9,590 nucleotides of DNA from VGSZ01 sp044349155 (GTDB lineage: Bacteria > Myxococcota > UBA727 > VGSZ01): the NCBI GenBank assembly GCA_044349155.1, contig JBIKRQ010000243.1:1-9590 (forward strand). Direction: 5' to 3'. The position numbers were made by a program, and so were the translations under genes. The notes under the pieces were generated by a model. It was not told the origin of the DNA. It did no database searches and was given only the letters and a program-made list of their open reading frames with translations. This document shows positions 1 through 8,388 of the stretch, in pieces (positions within the stretch are counted from its first letter, which is position 1; each line of letters starts with the position of its first letter).

Positions 1-2
1 GC

Positions 3-35
3 GCGCGGGTTCGCCGCGAGCTGTCTGAGCGCTGA
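3..35 (+). CDS. 3' end of an upstream gene (partial)
   Basis: The window opens inside what is probably the last codons of a gene on the plus strand. Frame 3 reads ARVRRELSER followed by TGA at 33-35, a charged helical C-terminus of the kind common in bacterial proteins. A second frame also stops early (TGA at 26-28), so the frame choice is a judgement. If right, the stop lies 27 nt before the next start, with that gene's ribosome binding site in between, which would suit a two-gene operon. Function cannot be judged from ten residues. Confidence 0.35.
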   Translation, partial: ARVRRELSER

Positions 36-51
36 CCACGTCGTTGCCTGC

Positions 52-56
52 AGGAG
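52..56 (+). promoter_or_regulatory. Shine-Dalgarno site of the first complete gene
   Basis: AGGAG lies 6 nt before the GTG at 63. It fixes GTG as the start codon of the 201-aa gene rather than an internal ATG. Confidence 0.7.
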
Positions 57-62
57 TCCGCC

Positions 63-668
63 GTGGTCGCCGTCCCAGAACGCTTCGTCGATGCGCTGAG
101 CGCGGAGGTGCTCTCCGCACTGCTCGACGCCCTTGGGCCCCCAACAGCGCAGCGGGCAGCCGTCGCCTTCGACGTCGAGGTTGAGCTCCAACGCGAAGGC
201 ACCTTCATGCTCGGCTACGACCACGGCGTGCTGCGCGGCAAGAAGGGCTTCGCCAAACGGCCACTGTTGTCAGCACGGCTCGACGTCGCCGCCTGGTCTT
301 TGTTGCGTGAAGAGCTGCAGGCCGCCGTCGATGGCTTTCCGCGCGCACCAGCGTTGCAGCAGCGGGCGTCGTCGTTGAAGGCGCTTGCGCAGAAAGATGC
401 CGAAACCGCAGCGCGCGCCGTGACGACGATGGCTGAAGGTTTGTGCGTCCACTTCAAGATTGCTGGCGCTGGCAGCATCAGCGTGGCGCGGGGCCCCGTC
501 GACGAGGCCACCCGCGAACTCACCGTGAACCTCGACGCCACACAGATCCGCGGGCTGCTGGCTGGCGCACCGTTGCCGTCGCTGCAGTGGTCCATGAAGG
601 GCGACCGCAGCGTGGGCACCGCGATCGTCGCCGCCCTCGGCCCGATGATGCGCATGCTCACGCCCTGA
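63..668 (+). CDS. Hypothetical protein with SCP2-like (sterol carrier) features, 201 aa
   Basis: No firm family match by eye. The C-terminal half (about 127-198) reads like the end of an SCP2 sterol-carrier domain: a strand with small residues (FKIAGAGSISVARG), then LTVNLDATQIRGLLAG, then a WSMKGD turn (176-181) and a hydrophobic helix to the end. In SCP2 proteins the corresponding parts are the 'adv.l..s.ed...ll.G' strand-helix and the 'f..GklkvkGd' strand. The N-terminal half (about 37-92) has a looser version of the same order (VEVELQREGTFMLGYDHG, then LLSARLDVAAWSLLREEL), so it may be a tandem or diverged SCP2-like fold. SCP2 domains bind lipids or acyl-CoA, which would suit the acyl-CoA genes nearby. 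There is no signal peptide or membrane segment, so it is probably cytosolic. GTG start with a good Shine-Dalgarno; probably co-transcribed with the gene before it. The coding call is firm, the family is tentative. Confidence 0.8.
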   Translation: MVAVPERFVDALSAEVLSALLDALGPPTAQRAAVAFDVEVELQREGTFMLGYDHGVLRGKKGFAKRPLLSARLDVAAWSLLREELQAAVDGFPRAPALQQRASSLKALAQKDAETAARAVTTMAEGLCVHFKIAGAGSISVARGPVDEATRELTVNLDATQIRGLLAGAPLPSLQWSMKGDRSVGTAIVAALGPMMRMLTP

Positions 669-692
669 ACGACGTCACGCTCGACCGAAACA

Positions 693-718
693 ACAACGCG
701 CCCCGATGGGCGCGTTGT
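693..718. terminator. Hairpin between convergent genes
   Basis: Perfect 11-bp stem, ACAACGCGCCC (693-703) pairing with GGGCGCGTTGT (708-718) around the loop CGAT. It sits 24 nt after the stop at 668 and 24 nt before the acs stop codon at 743-745, so it can serve both converging transcripts. Neither side has a long T run, so termination would rest mainly on the stem. Confidence 0.7.
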
Positions 719-742
719 CGTGTGGCGTTGTCGACGCAACGA

Positions 743-2710
743 TCAGTCTTCGGCTGTCAGCGCCGCAATCGACGCGAGATCTTCGAGGCTCGTAACGTCG
801 CCGTCGATGCGGCCCTTCGTCGCCAACTCGCGCAACAAGCGCCGCATGATCTTGCCCGATCGCGTCTTGGGCAGGGCGTTGGCCCAGCGAATCTCGTCGG
901 GGCGGGCGAACGAGCCAATCTCGGTGGCGACCTGCTTCGCGAGCTCCGTCTTCAGCTCGGGCGTTGGCGTCTGGTTCGCCTTCAGCGTCACGAACGCGAC
1001 GATGCCCTGGCCTTTCACCTCGTCGGGGCGACCGACCACCGCGGCCTCGGCGACTGCAGGATGCAACACGAGCGCGCTTTCAACTTCCGCCGTGCCAAGG
1101 CGGTGGCCCGAGACGTTCACCACGTCATCGACGCGACCAAGGATCCACAGGGCACCATCGGCATCGAAGCGAGCGCCGTCGCCGGTGAAGTACCAGGGCT
1201 CGCCCGTGACCGGGTCTTTCATCTGGACCCAGTAGGTTTCTTTGAAACGCGCGTCGTCGTTCCAGACGGTCTGCATCATCGACGGCCACGGCAGGCGGCT
1301 CACGAGCAGGCCCTGCTCATCCGGACCGCAGCGCGAGCCATCCTGGCGCACGACAGCGAGGTCGACGCCGGGCAGGGGCGCCATGCACGAGCCCGGCTTC
1401 GTCGACGTGTGCCCCGGCAGTGGGCTGGCCATGATGCTGCCGGTTTCGGTCTGCCACCACGTGTCGACGATCGGGCAGCGCTTGCCGCCGACGAGGTCGT
1501 GGTACCAGCGCCAGGCCTCGGGGTTGATGGGCTCGCCCACGCTGCCCAGCAGCCGCAGCGACGACAGATCGTGCCTGGTGACGTGGTGGTCACCCATCCG
1601 CATGAAGGTGCGGATCGCCGTGGGCGCTGTGTAGAGCACGCTGATCCGATGACGCTCGATGATGTCCCAGAAGCGATCGGCCTCGGGGTACGTCGGCGCG
1701 CCCTCGTAGAGAAAGATGGTCGCACCGTTGCTCAGCGGCCCGTAGGTCACGTAGCTGTGGCCCGTGATCCAGCCGATGTCGGCGGTGCACCAGAAGATGT
1801 CTTCGTCTTTGTGGTCGAACACGTACTCGTACGAGCGCGTCACGCCGGCGAGGTAGCCCGCCGTTGAGTGCACCACACCCTTGGGCTTCCCCGTCGTGCC
1901 CGACGTGTACAGGCTAAACAGCGGGTGGTTCGCGTCGACGGCTACGGCTTCGCGCACGGGCGTTGCTGCAGCCACAGCGTCGTCCCACCACACGTCGCGG
2001 CCTTCGACCATGTTCACGTCGTGGCCGGTGCGCTTGAGCACCACCACGCTCGTCACACTCGAGGTGCGCGAGTCGCTGAGCGCGTTGTCGACGGTGTCTT
2101 TCAGGCGCACCACCTGACCGCGACGGGCACCACCATCGGCGGTGATCACCACCTTGCACGCAGCGTCGTGGATGCGGTCGCGCAGCGCTTCGGCAGAGAA
2201 GCCACCAAACACCACCGAATGCGTCGCGCCGAGTCGCGCGCACGCCAACATCGCGATGACGGCCTCGGGTACCAGCGGCATGTAGATGGCGACGCGATCG
2301 CCATGCTCGACGCCGAGGTTGCGCAACGCGCCGGCGAAGCGACAGACCTCCTCGTGCAGCTGCCCATACGTGAGCGTTCGGACCTCGGCGGGGCGACCGC
2401 CGGTCATCGGCTCACCCTCCCAGATGATGGCGGCCTTGTTGCGTCGCCACGTCGTCACGTGTCGGTCGAGGCAGTTCTCGCTGGCGTTGAGGGTGCCGCC
2501 CGCGAACCACCGGCTCGTGGGGGCATTCCACTCGAGCAGCGTGTGCCACGGCGTGCGCCAGTGCAGCGCTTCACCAGCACCCGACCAGTAGTCGAGGCGG
2601 GCATCTGCCGACGACGCCACTTCATCAAGCGCCAGCGACTTCCAGGTGTCGCTGTTGATGCGGGCGCGGGCAGCGAATTCGGGCGAGGGGGCGTAGCGTT
2701 CGTCAGCCAT
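743..2710 (-). CDS. acs: Acetyl-CoA synthetase (AMP-forming), 655 aa
   Basis: Converts acetate, ATP and CoA to acetyl-CoA, AMP and PPi by way of acetyl-AMP, in the cytosol. Length is typical of Acs (~650 aa). The ANL-superfamily motifs appear in order: N-terminal ACS domain with WFAGGTLNASENCLDRH (68-84); ATP loop TSGTTGKPKG (269-278); WWQTETG (418-424), whose second Trp closes the acyl pocket and favours acetate over longer acids; YFTGDGAR (507-514); hinge and NVSGHRLGTAEVESALV (532-548); and PKTRSGKIMRR (614-624), where K620 is the adenylation lysine, acetylated by Pat-type enzymes in other bacteria. Every key residue is present, so it should be active. The region after WWQTETG (SIMASPLPG) differs slightly from common enterobacterial versions. 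It is transcribed alone, convergent with the 201-aa gene. It has no Shine-Dalgarno, but a promoter-like -10 lies 7 nt before the ATG. Confidence 0.97.
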   Translation of the reverse strand: MADERYAPSPEFAARARINSDTWKSLALDEVASSADARLDYWSGAGEALHWRTPWHTLLEWNAPTSRWFAGGTLNASENCLDRHVTTWRRNKAAIIWEGEPMTGGRPAEVRTLTYGQLHEEVCRFAGALRNLGVEHGDRVAIYMPLVPEAVIAMLACARLGATHSVVFGGFSAEALRDRIHDAACKVVITADGGARRGQVVRLKDTVDNALSDSRTSSVTSVVVLKRTGHDVNMVEGRDVWWDDAVAAATPVREAVAVDANHPLFSLYTSGTTGKPKGVVHSTAGYLAGVTRSYEYVFDHKDEDIFWCTADIGWITGHSYVTYGPLSNGATIFLYEGAPTYPEADRFWDIIERHRISVLYTAPTAIRTFMRMGDHHVTRHDLSSLRLLGSVGEPINPEAWRWYHDLVGGKRCPIVDTWWQTETGSIMASPLPGHTSTKPGSCMAPLPGVDLAVVRQDGSRCGPDEQGLLVSRLPWPSMMQTVWNDDARFKETYWVQMKDPVTGEPWYFTGDGARFDADGALWILGRVDDVVNVSGHRLGTAEVESALVLHPAVAEAAVVGRPDEVKGQGIVAFVTLKANQTPTPELKTELAKQVATEIGSFARPDEIRWANALPKTRSGKIMRRLLRELATKGRIDGDVTSLEDLASIAALTAED

Positions 2711-2717
2711 GCCGCAT

Positions 2718-2747
2718 GAGGTACTGCGCTGATGATGCTCGTGTCAT
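2718..2747 (-). promoter_or_regulatory. Predicted acs promoter, possibly leaderless
   Basis: Read on the minus strand: ATGACA (2747-2742; TTGACA-like, 5 of 6), an 18-nt spacer, then TACCTC (2723-2718), then 7 nt to the ATG at 2710. Transcription would start at or next to the start codon, which suits the absence of a Shine-Dalgarno. Confidence 0.45.
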
Positions 2748-2782
2748 GTCGGTGACGACGACAGAGACAGCGCGCAACGCGT

Positions 2783-2858
2783 CAACACAGGTGTCGCAGT
2801 CACGCGTTGTGCAACACGTGTCGCAGCCCGAACACCGCCGCAGTGTGCATGCGTGCAC
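2783..2858. promoter_or_regulatory. Repeats and dyads upstream of the acs promoter
   Basis: This part of the 244-bp gap between acs and the hydratase gene holds short repeats. CAACACAGGTGTCGCAG (2783-2799) recurs as CAACACGTGTCGCAG (2812-2826), about 29 bp apart with a 2-nt indel. CACGCGTTGTGCAACACGTG (2801-2820) is an imperfect palindrome overlapping the second copy. GTGCATGCGTGCAC (2845-2858) is a short stem-loop. They lie 36-111 bp upstream of the predicted acs -35, a position that suits activator or repressor binding. No named operator consensus is recognised, and there is no supportable gene in the gap. Confidence 0.3.
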
Positions 2859-2873
2859 GCGAGAAGAGGCCCC

Positions 2874-2920
2874 AAAAGCAGAGCGCCGACGTCGACACTG
2901 AGCTGTGTCGTCATCGGCGC
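2874..2920 (-). terminator. Long interrupted hairpin ending the enoyl-CoA hydratase transcript
   Basis: Outer stem GCGCCGA (2883-2889) with TCGGCGC (2914-2920); inner stem CGACAC (2893-2898) with GTGTCG (2905-2910); loop TGAGCT. Between the stems, one G-C pair is flanked by two mismatches. On the minus strand the hairpin is followed by TCTGCTTTT (2882-2874). It starts 34 nt beyond the hydratase stop codon and should separate that gene from the acs promoter. Confidence 0.6.
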
Positions 2921-2954
2921 GTGGGCAGAGCGCTGCAGCGCGTTGAAGGCGTGC

Positions 2955-3740
<786 letters not shown>

Positions 3741-3746
3741 TGCGCG

Positions 3747-3775
3747 GCAGTAGGACACGGTGCTGGCGCCGGGAA
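3747..3775 (-). promoter_or_regulatory. Predicted promoter of the enoyl-CoA hydratase gene, possibly leaderless
   Basis: Minus strand: TTCCCG (3775-3770), 17-nt spacer, TACTGC (3752-3747), then 6 nt to the ATG at 3740. The -35 is weak; the -10 position would put the transcript start at the start codon. Confidence 0.35.
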
Positions 3776-3814
3776 GGGGTTGTTGATCCGGCTCGGGCAG
3801 GCGGGTCAGAAACT

Positions 3815-3842
3815 TTGCGGGTGCCATGTGGCTCCATATGGT
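3815..3842 (+). promoter_or_regulatory. Predicted divIVA promoter with small dyads, possibly leaderless
   Basis: TTGCGG (3815-3820), 16-nt spacer, TATGGT (3837-3842), then 6 nt to the ATG at 3849. Two small palindromes cover the spacer and -10: GCCATGTGGC (3823-3832) and CCATATGG (3834-3841), so a DNA-binding protein here could block transcription. The sequence before the ATG (GCCTCC) has no Shine-Dalgarno. Confidence 0.45.
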
Positions 3843-3848
3843 GCCTCC

Positions 3849-4361
3849 ATGGGCCTCACACCGCTTGACATCCAGCAGCAACGTTTTCGCACCCGTTTCG
3901 GCGGCGGTCTCGACAAGGCCGAGGTCGATGCGTTCTTGAACCTCGTCGCTGGTGAAGTGGAAAAGCTCACGCGCGAGAACAACGAGTTGCGTGAAGACCA
4001 ACGCGCGACGCGACGCCTCGTCGAGGACTACCGCAGCCGCGAAGAAGCCCTCAAAGAAACCATGATCACCGCGCAGCGCGTCACCGACGAGATCAAGCGT
4101 GGCGCCGAGAAGGAAGCCGACATCATCCTCGGCCGCGCCGAACTCGATGCCGAGCGCATTCTCGAGCGCGCCCAGGAGCGTCTCACGGAGCTGCTGCGCG
4201 ACATCGGCGAACTCAAACGGCAGCGCGCGCAGTTCCTGTCGTCGACGAAGGCCGTCATCGACCAGCACCGTGCGCTGCTCGCGGTCGCCGAAGACGACGA
4301 AGGTGCTCACCGCCTCGAAGAAAACCTCGCCGTGCTCCGCAAGCGCGGAAGTGCTGGCTGA
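3849..4361 (+). CDS. divIVA: DivIVA-like polar/division coiled-coil protein, 170 aa
   Basis: DivIVA proteins bind curved membrane at poles and septa and recruit partners for division, polar growth or chromosome anchoring. The N-terminus MGLTPLDIQQQRFRTRFGGG follows the family pattern (LTP.DI....F...F.G), then LDKAEVDAFLNLVAGEVEKL and a long, heptad-like charged coiled coil (about 30-165) rich in E, R, A and L. Length is close to Bacillus subtilis DivIVA (164 aa). Phe17 is kept, but the Arg18 that helps B. subtilis DivIVA bind membrane is Gly here and the loop has one extra residue; R12, R14 and R16 could supply the charge. DivIVA is best known in Gram-positives, so its presence in a probable Gram-negative is notable, though relatives occur in Deltaproteobacteria. 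The open frame continues upstream antisense to the hydratase; the family N-terminus fixes the ATG at 3849. Single-gene unit with its own terminator. Confidence 0.88.
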   Translation: MGLTPLDIQQQRFRTRFGGGLDKAEVDAFLNLVAGEVEKLTRENNELREDQRATRRLVEDYRSREEALKETMITAQRVTDEIKRGAEKEADIILGRAELDAERILERAQERLTELLRDIGELKRQRAQFLSSTKAVIDQHRALLAVAEDDEGAHRLEENLAVLRKRGSAG

Positions 4362-4375
4362 AAGTCAAGTGGCGC

Positions 4376-4405
4376 CGCGGCAGCACCAGTTTCTGTCGCG
4401 TTTTT
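4376..4405 (+). terminator. Rho-independent terminator after divIVA
   Basis: Stem CGCGGCAG (4376-4383) with CTGTCGCG (4393-4400), 8 bp including one G-U, 9-nt loop, followed directly by TTTTT (4401-4405). It starts 15 nt after the stop and separates divIVA from the methyltransferase-like gene. Confidence 0.85.
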
Positions 4406-4482
4406 GAGCCAGTGGCAGATCCGTCGACCGCGCCAACGTGTCTCGCTTCAGTCGGCGGCCACGTGGCCGATGCCTGACCGCG

Positions 4483-5238
4483 ATGACTGCCACTGCTGAA
4501 CTCTCGTTTCGTCTTCGTCAGGCTCTGTCCTGGTCACCTGTGCCGTCGCTCGACCCGCCGCTGCGCCTGTCGACGATCCGCACCGACATGAGTCCGCGCG
4601 CGGTTGCCCGCCTCGACGAACTCGAGAGCCGGTACGACCTCGAGCCCCTCACGCGTTCGTCGTCGCTCACCGGTGCCCGCGAAGCGTTTTGGGCCCTCAA
4701 CACGCTTCACACCGTCCTCGGTGACGCCGCACTGCCCATCGGCCGCTGCCTCGACGTGGGCGCCAAGAACGCCACGCACCTGCCGGGGCAGGCGACGTTT
4801 CGCCCGGGTCCGTGGGACCTCGTCGAGGTCGATGCCCACCGTCGCTACATCGACCTGACCACGCGCGGTGCCCATGGCCGAGCGATGGCGGCCCGCTTTC
4901 GCGGCACGCGCTACCTCCCGCTCGACGTGCGCAACCTCATGGGCCGTTACAGCGTGATCACGTGGTTCCTGCCCTTCGTCGTCGAGAAGCCGCACGAATC
5001 GTGGGGCCTGCCGCGCTCGCTGTTCGCCCCGGCCGAAACCCTGGCGCACGTGGTTGGCCTGCTCGACGTCGACGGCGCGCTCGTGATCGTGAACCAGAGC
5101 GAAGCCGAAGCCGATGTGCAGCGTCGCCTGCTGGCCGACGTCGCTGGCGACCTCGACGTCACCGACTGCGGTCCGCTCTCGATGGTGGGTTCGCCGTACC
5201 GTCACGAGCGTCACGCCTTCGTTGTTCGTCGTCGCTAA
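4483..5238 (+). CDS. Putative class I SAM-dependent methyltransferase-fold protein, 251 aa
   Basis: Not a family I can name. The order of elements suggests a Rossmann-like methyltransferase: a helical N-terminus (about 36-80); a motif-I-like strand and turn CLDVGAKN (89-96), which departs from the usual GxGxG; an acidic strand end WDLVEVD (111-117) where SAM ribose would be held; LPLDVRN (145-151) in the adenine-contact position; a hydrophobic strand ITWFLPFV (159-166); and DGALVIVNQSE (197-207) as strand 5 with a following Asn. The altered glycine motif means catalysis is unproven, and the substrate is unknown. No signal peptide or membrane segment. The frame is open from a GTG at 4438, but the ATG at 4483 is preferred because the extra N-terminal residues (SRFSRRPRGRC) look like non-coding sequence; neither start has a Shine-Dalgarno, and an ATG at 4588 is a third option. 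It lies between the divIVA terminator and the kinase, same strand as both. Confidence 0.75.
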   Translation: MTATAELSFRLRQALSWSPVPSLDPPLRLSTIRTDMSPRAVARLDELESRYDLEPLTRSSSLTGAREAFWALNTLHTVLGDAALPIGRCLDVGAKNATHLPGQATFRPGPWDLVEVDAHRRYIDLTTRGAHGRAMAARFRGTRYLPLDVRNLMGRYSVITWFLPFVVEKPHESWGLPRSLFAPAETLAHVVGLLDVDGALVIVNQSEAEADVQRRLLADVAGDLDVTDCGPLSMVGSPYRHERHAFVVRRR

Positions 5239-5256
5239 ACCATCCTGCGCTGCGTC

Positions 5257-5273
5257 ACGGCAAAAGGTGCCGT
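5257..5273 (+). terminator. Weak hairpin after the methyltransferase-like gene
   Basis: ACGGCA (5257-5262) pairs with TGCCGT (5268-5273) around AAAGG, 19 nt after the stop. With no T run, it is at best a weak or Rho-assisted end. Confidence 0.35.
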
Positions 5274-5318
5274 CGAGGTGCACAGAAGTGCCGCTCTCGA
5301 CGCGGGTGCTGCTACGCT
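5271..5318 (+). promoter_or_regulatory. Predicted kinase promoter (extended -10) with an upstream inverted repeat
   Basis: TGC followed by TACGCT (5313-5318) forms an extended -10, 7 nt before the GTG at 5326. No good -35 is visible. The inverted repeat CGTCGAG (5271-5277) / CTCGACG (5296-5302), arms 18 nt apart, covers the -35 area and could be an operator. The transcript would start at the GTG, so the mRNA may be leaderless. Confidence 0.45.
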
Positions 5319-5325
5319 GCGTCCT

Positions 5326-7176
<1,851 letters not shown>

Positions 7177-7178
7177 CA

Positions 7179-7211
7179 AGCGCCCCCGTCAGTGTTTGAC
7201 GACGGGGCGCT
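7179..7211. terminator. Shared terminator hairpin overlapping the end of the convergent gene
   Basis: AGCGCCCCCGTC (7179-7190) pairs with GACGGGGCGCT (7201-7211) with one bulged C and a 10-nt loop. It begins 2 nt after the kinase stop. The minus-strand gene's stop (7191-7189) and last codons lie inside it, so one structure serves both genes. On the minus strand it is followed by TGTTATTC, moderately T-rich. Confidence 0.65.
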
Positions 7212-7833
7212 CCACCAACCCGGTCGCGGTCATCACATCGTCGTAGTTGTCTTCGGCGAACGACACGAGCGTGGTCACCGCCGTGGCCGTGACGTCGTCA
7301 TTCAACGACGCGAGCGGCATATGAAACGAGTACACGAGCACATCTTTGTCCTCGAAGTCTTGATCGAGGCGCAACTGCACGTAGCCGCCGCCAGCGAGGC
7401 GAATCATCGACAGCCAGTCGGTGTTTTGCGCGTCGATGCCGACGAACCGAAACGGGTAGACGTCAAAGACCACCAGGCCATCGTCGTCGACGGGGAGGTG
7501 GACCAGCATCGGCAGTTCGAGCTGGCGCGTCTTCAAGCGCACCGCGATCCCGCGCTCTTCGGGCACTTTGACTTCGCGCGCTTCGGGACAGCGACGCAGG
7601 CGCTCGGCGAGCTTCGCGGTCGCCGGTGACGTCGACGCGGCGGCGGCAGCGGCGCGAACAGCAGGTTTCTTCGGCGCTGCCTTTGCGGCGATCGGTGGTG
7701 CTTTCACCGTCGTTTTCGTCGGCGTCACGACGCTGGCGACCACCTTCTTCTTCGGCGCTGGTGTCGCGTTTGCCACGGTAGGCGATGGCTTTTTCGTGGA
7801 AGTTGACGAGGTCGGTGATTTCTTGGTGGCCAT
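7189..7833 (-). CDS. Lys/Ala/Pro-rich tail fused to a YbjN-like domain, 214 aa
   Basis: Two unlike halves. Residues 1-72 are low-complexity, rich in K, A, P, T and S (TKKPSP, APKKKV, KAAPKKP, RAAAAAAS), similar to the disordered tails of histone H1-like bacterial proteins, which bind nucleic acid or acidic partners. Residues about 73-209 form a compact domain: a short helix, strands ending in LPMLVHLPVDDDGLVVFDVYP (107-127), YVQLRLDQDF (151-160), VLVYSFHMPLASL (165-177), then a helix to DNYDDVMTATGL. This strand order and the 'v..... ...L..L....... a..l..l...a...yd.v' ending recall YbjN/type III chaperone-like folds; the match is by eye only. No signal peptide; cytosolic. The frame is open to 7959, but the ATG at 7833 has AAGGA 4 nt before it and the extra residues look like intergenic DNA. 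Convergent with the kinase, divergent from the zinc-ribbon gene. Function unknown. Confidence 0.85.
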   Translation of the reverse strand: MATKKSPTSSTSTKKPSPTVANATPAPKKKVVASVVTPTKTTVKAPPIAAKAAPKKPAVRAAAAAASTSPATAKLAERLRRCPEAREVKVPEERGIAVRLKTRQLELPMLVHLPVDDDGLVVFDVYPFRFVGIDAQNTDWLSMIRLAGGGYVQLRLDQDFEDKDVLVYSFHMPLASLNDDVTATAVTTLVSFAEDNYDDVMTATGLVERPVVKH

Positions 7834-7881
7834 CGTGTCCTTCTTGCCGCAGGGTGGCGGCGTCACCTTTTTGCCCGACAA

Positions 7882-7909
7882 GCAGTATCGACCCTTTGCG
7901 GACGACAAC
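7882..7909 (-). promoter_or_regulatory. Candidate promoter for the 214-aa gene
   Basis: Minus strand: GTTGTC (7909-7904), 16-nt spacer, TACTGC (7887-7882). It would give a leader of about 40 nt holding the Shine-Dalgarno AAGGA at 7842-7838. It is part of the 113-bp divergent region shared with the zinc-ribbon gene. Confidence 0.3.
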
Positions 7910-7913
7910 GGCG

Positions 7914-7940
7914 TGCTAGGCGACCGTTCTCGTCGAGGAA
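7914..7940 (+). promoter_or_regulatory. Candidate -10 and Shine-Dalgarno of the zinc-ribbon gene
   Basis: TGC then TAGGCG (7917-7922) resembles an extended -10, with TTTGCG upstream (7895-7900, 16-nt spacer). GAGGAA (7935-7940) is a good Shine-Dalgarno 6 nt before the ATG at 7947. The Shine-Dalgarno is firm, the promoter tentative. Confidence 0.45.
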
Positions 7941-7946
7941 ACCCAT

Positions 7947-8384
7947 ATGGCAGGCCCACACAAGATCGCCGGCACCGTTGAATCGTGGTGCGGCAAGTGC
8001 AAGTTGATGCTCCACCACACCATCGAGACCCTCGAGGGTACCGAGCCGGCGCGCGTGCACTGCAACACGTGCAACTCGCAGCACGCGTTCAAGCCGTACA
8101 AGCCCGGTGAGGCGCCCCGTCAGGTGAAGGCCCGCGAAGCAGCAGCCGAGCGTGGTCCTCGTGCGCCGCAGCCCGGCAAGGTCAAGGCGAACCACTACGA
8201 AGACCTCATGCGTGGCCGCGACGTCAACCTCGCCCGCGCCTACGCGCCGACGTTGAAGTACGTCACCGGCGACATCGTGCGTCACCCGTCGTTCGGTCTT
8301 GGCGTTGCCACGGCGCTGAAGGACGGCACGAAGATCGAGATCCTCTTCGCCGAAGGGCCGAAGGTTCTCATCCACGGTCGGTGA
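7947..8384 (+). CDS. Zinc-ribbon protein with C-terminal UvrD-tail/CarD-like domain, 145 aa
   Basis: Small cytosolic protein of unknown function with two recognisable parts. Residues 11-52 hold two CxxC knuckles, C15/C18 and C39/C42, spaced as in a four-cysteine zinc ribbon. A basic, Ala/Pro-rich linker (about 55-85) follows. Residues about 104-145 (YVTGDIVRHPSFGLGVAT, then KIEILFAEGPKVLIHGR) match the 'GD.V.H..FG.G.V' pattern of the Tudor-like fold found at the C-terminus of UvrD/PcrA helicases and in CarD/Mfd RNA-polymerase-binding domains. In UvrD and Mfd that fold contacts RNA polymerase, so a role at RNA polymerase or on nucleic acid is a fair inference, not shown. Start fixed by GAGGAA 6 nt upstream. 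The gene is followed by a palindrome and the structured repeats, and the next gene on the strand is the dehydrogenase. Confidence 0.9.
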   Translation: MAGPHKIAGTVESWCGKCKLMLHHTIETLEGTEPARVHCNTCNSQHAFKPYKPGEAPRQVKAREAAAERGPRAPQPGKVKANHYEDLMRGRDVNLARAYAPTLKYVTGDIVRHPSFGLGVATALKDGTKIEILFAEGPKVLIHGR

Positions 8385-8388
8385 GATC

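Noticed and set aside
443..2719. Two long plus-strand open frames (474 and 283 codons) lying end to end opposite acs
   Set aside because: They are antisense to a gene with every acetyl-CoA synthetase motif. Their products are Arg/His/Ala-rich with no domain, as expected for mirror frames of GC-rich coding DNA.
2716..2901. Small plus-strand gene of 61 codons between acs and the hydratase
   Set aside because: No Shine-Dalgarno and no recognisable product, and it overlaps the acs promoter and the terminator hairpin region.
3741..4310. N-terminal extension of the enoyl-CoA hydratase frame
   Set aside because: The extra residues are antisense to divIVA and unlike any crotonase. The family N-terminus starts at 3740.
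5278..5325. Upstream GTG as the kinase start
   Set aside because: The added 16 residues overlap the inverted repeat and the extended -10, and there is no Shine-Dalgarno. The GTG at 5326 fits the promoter spacing better, although the point is not proven.
7834..7959. N-terminal extension of the 214-aa gene to an ATG at 7959
   Set aside because: The start at 7833 has a Shine-Dalgarno and begins the Lys/Ala/Pro tail. The extension overlaps the divergent promoter and the first codons of the zinc-ribbon gene.
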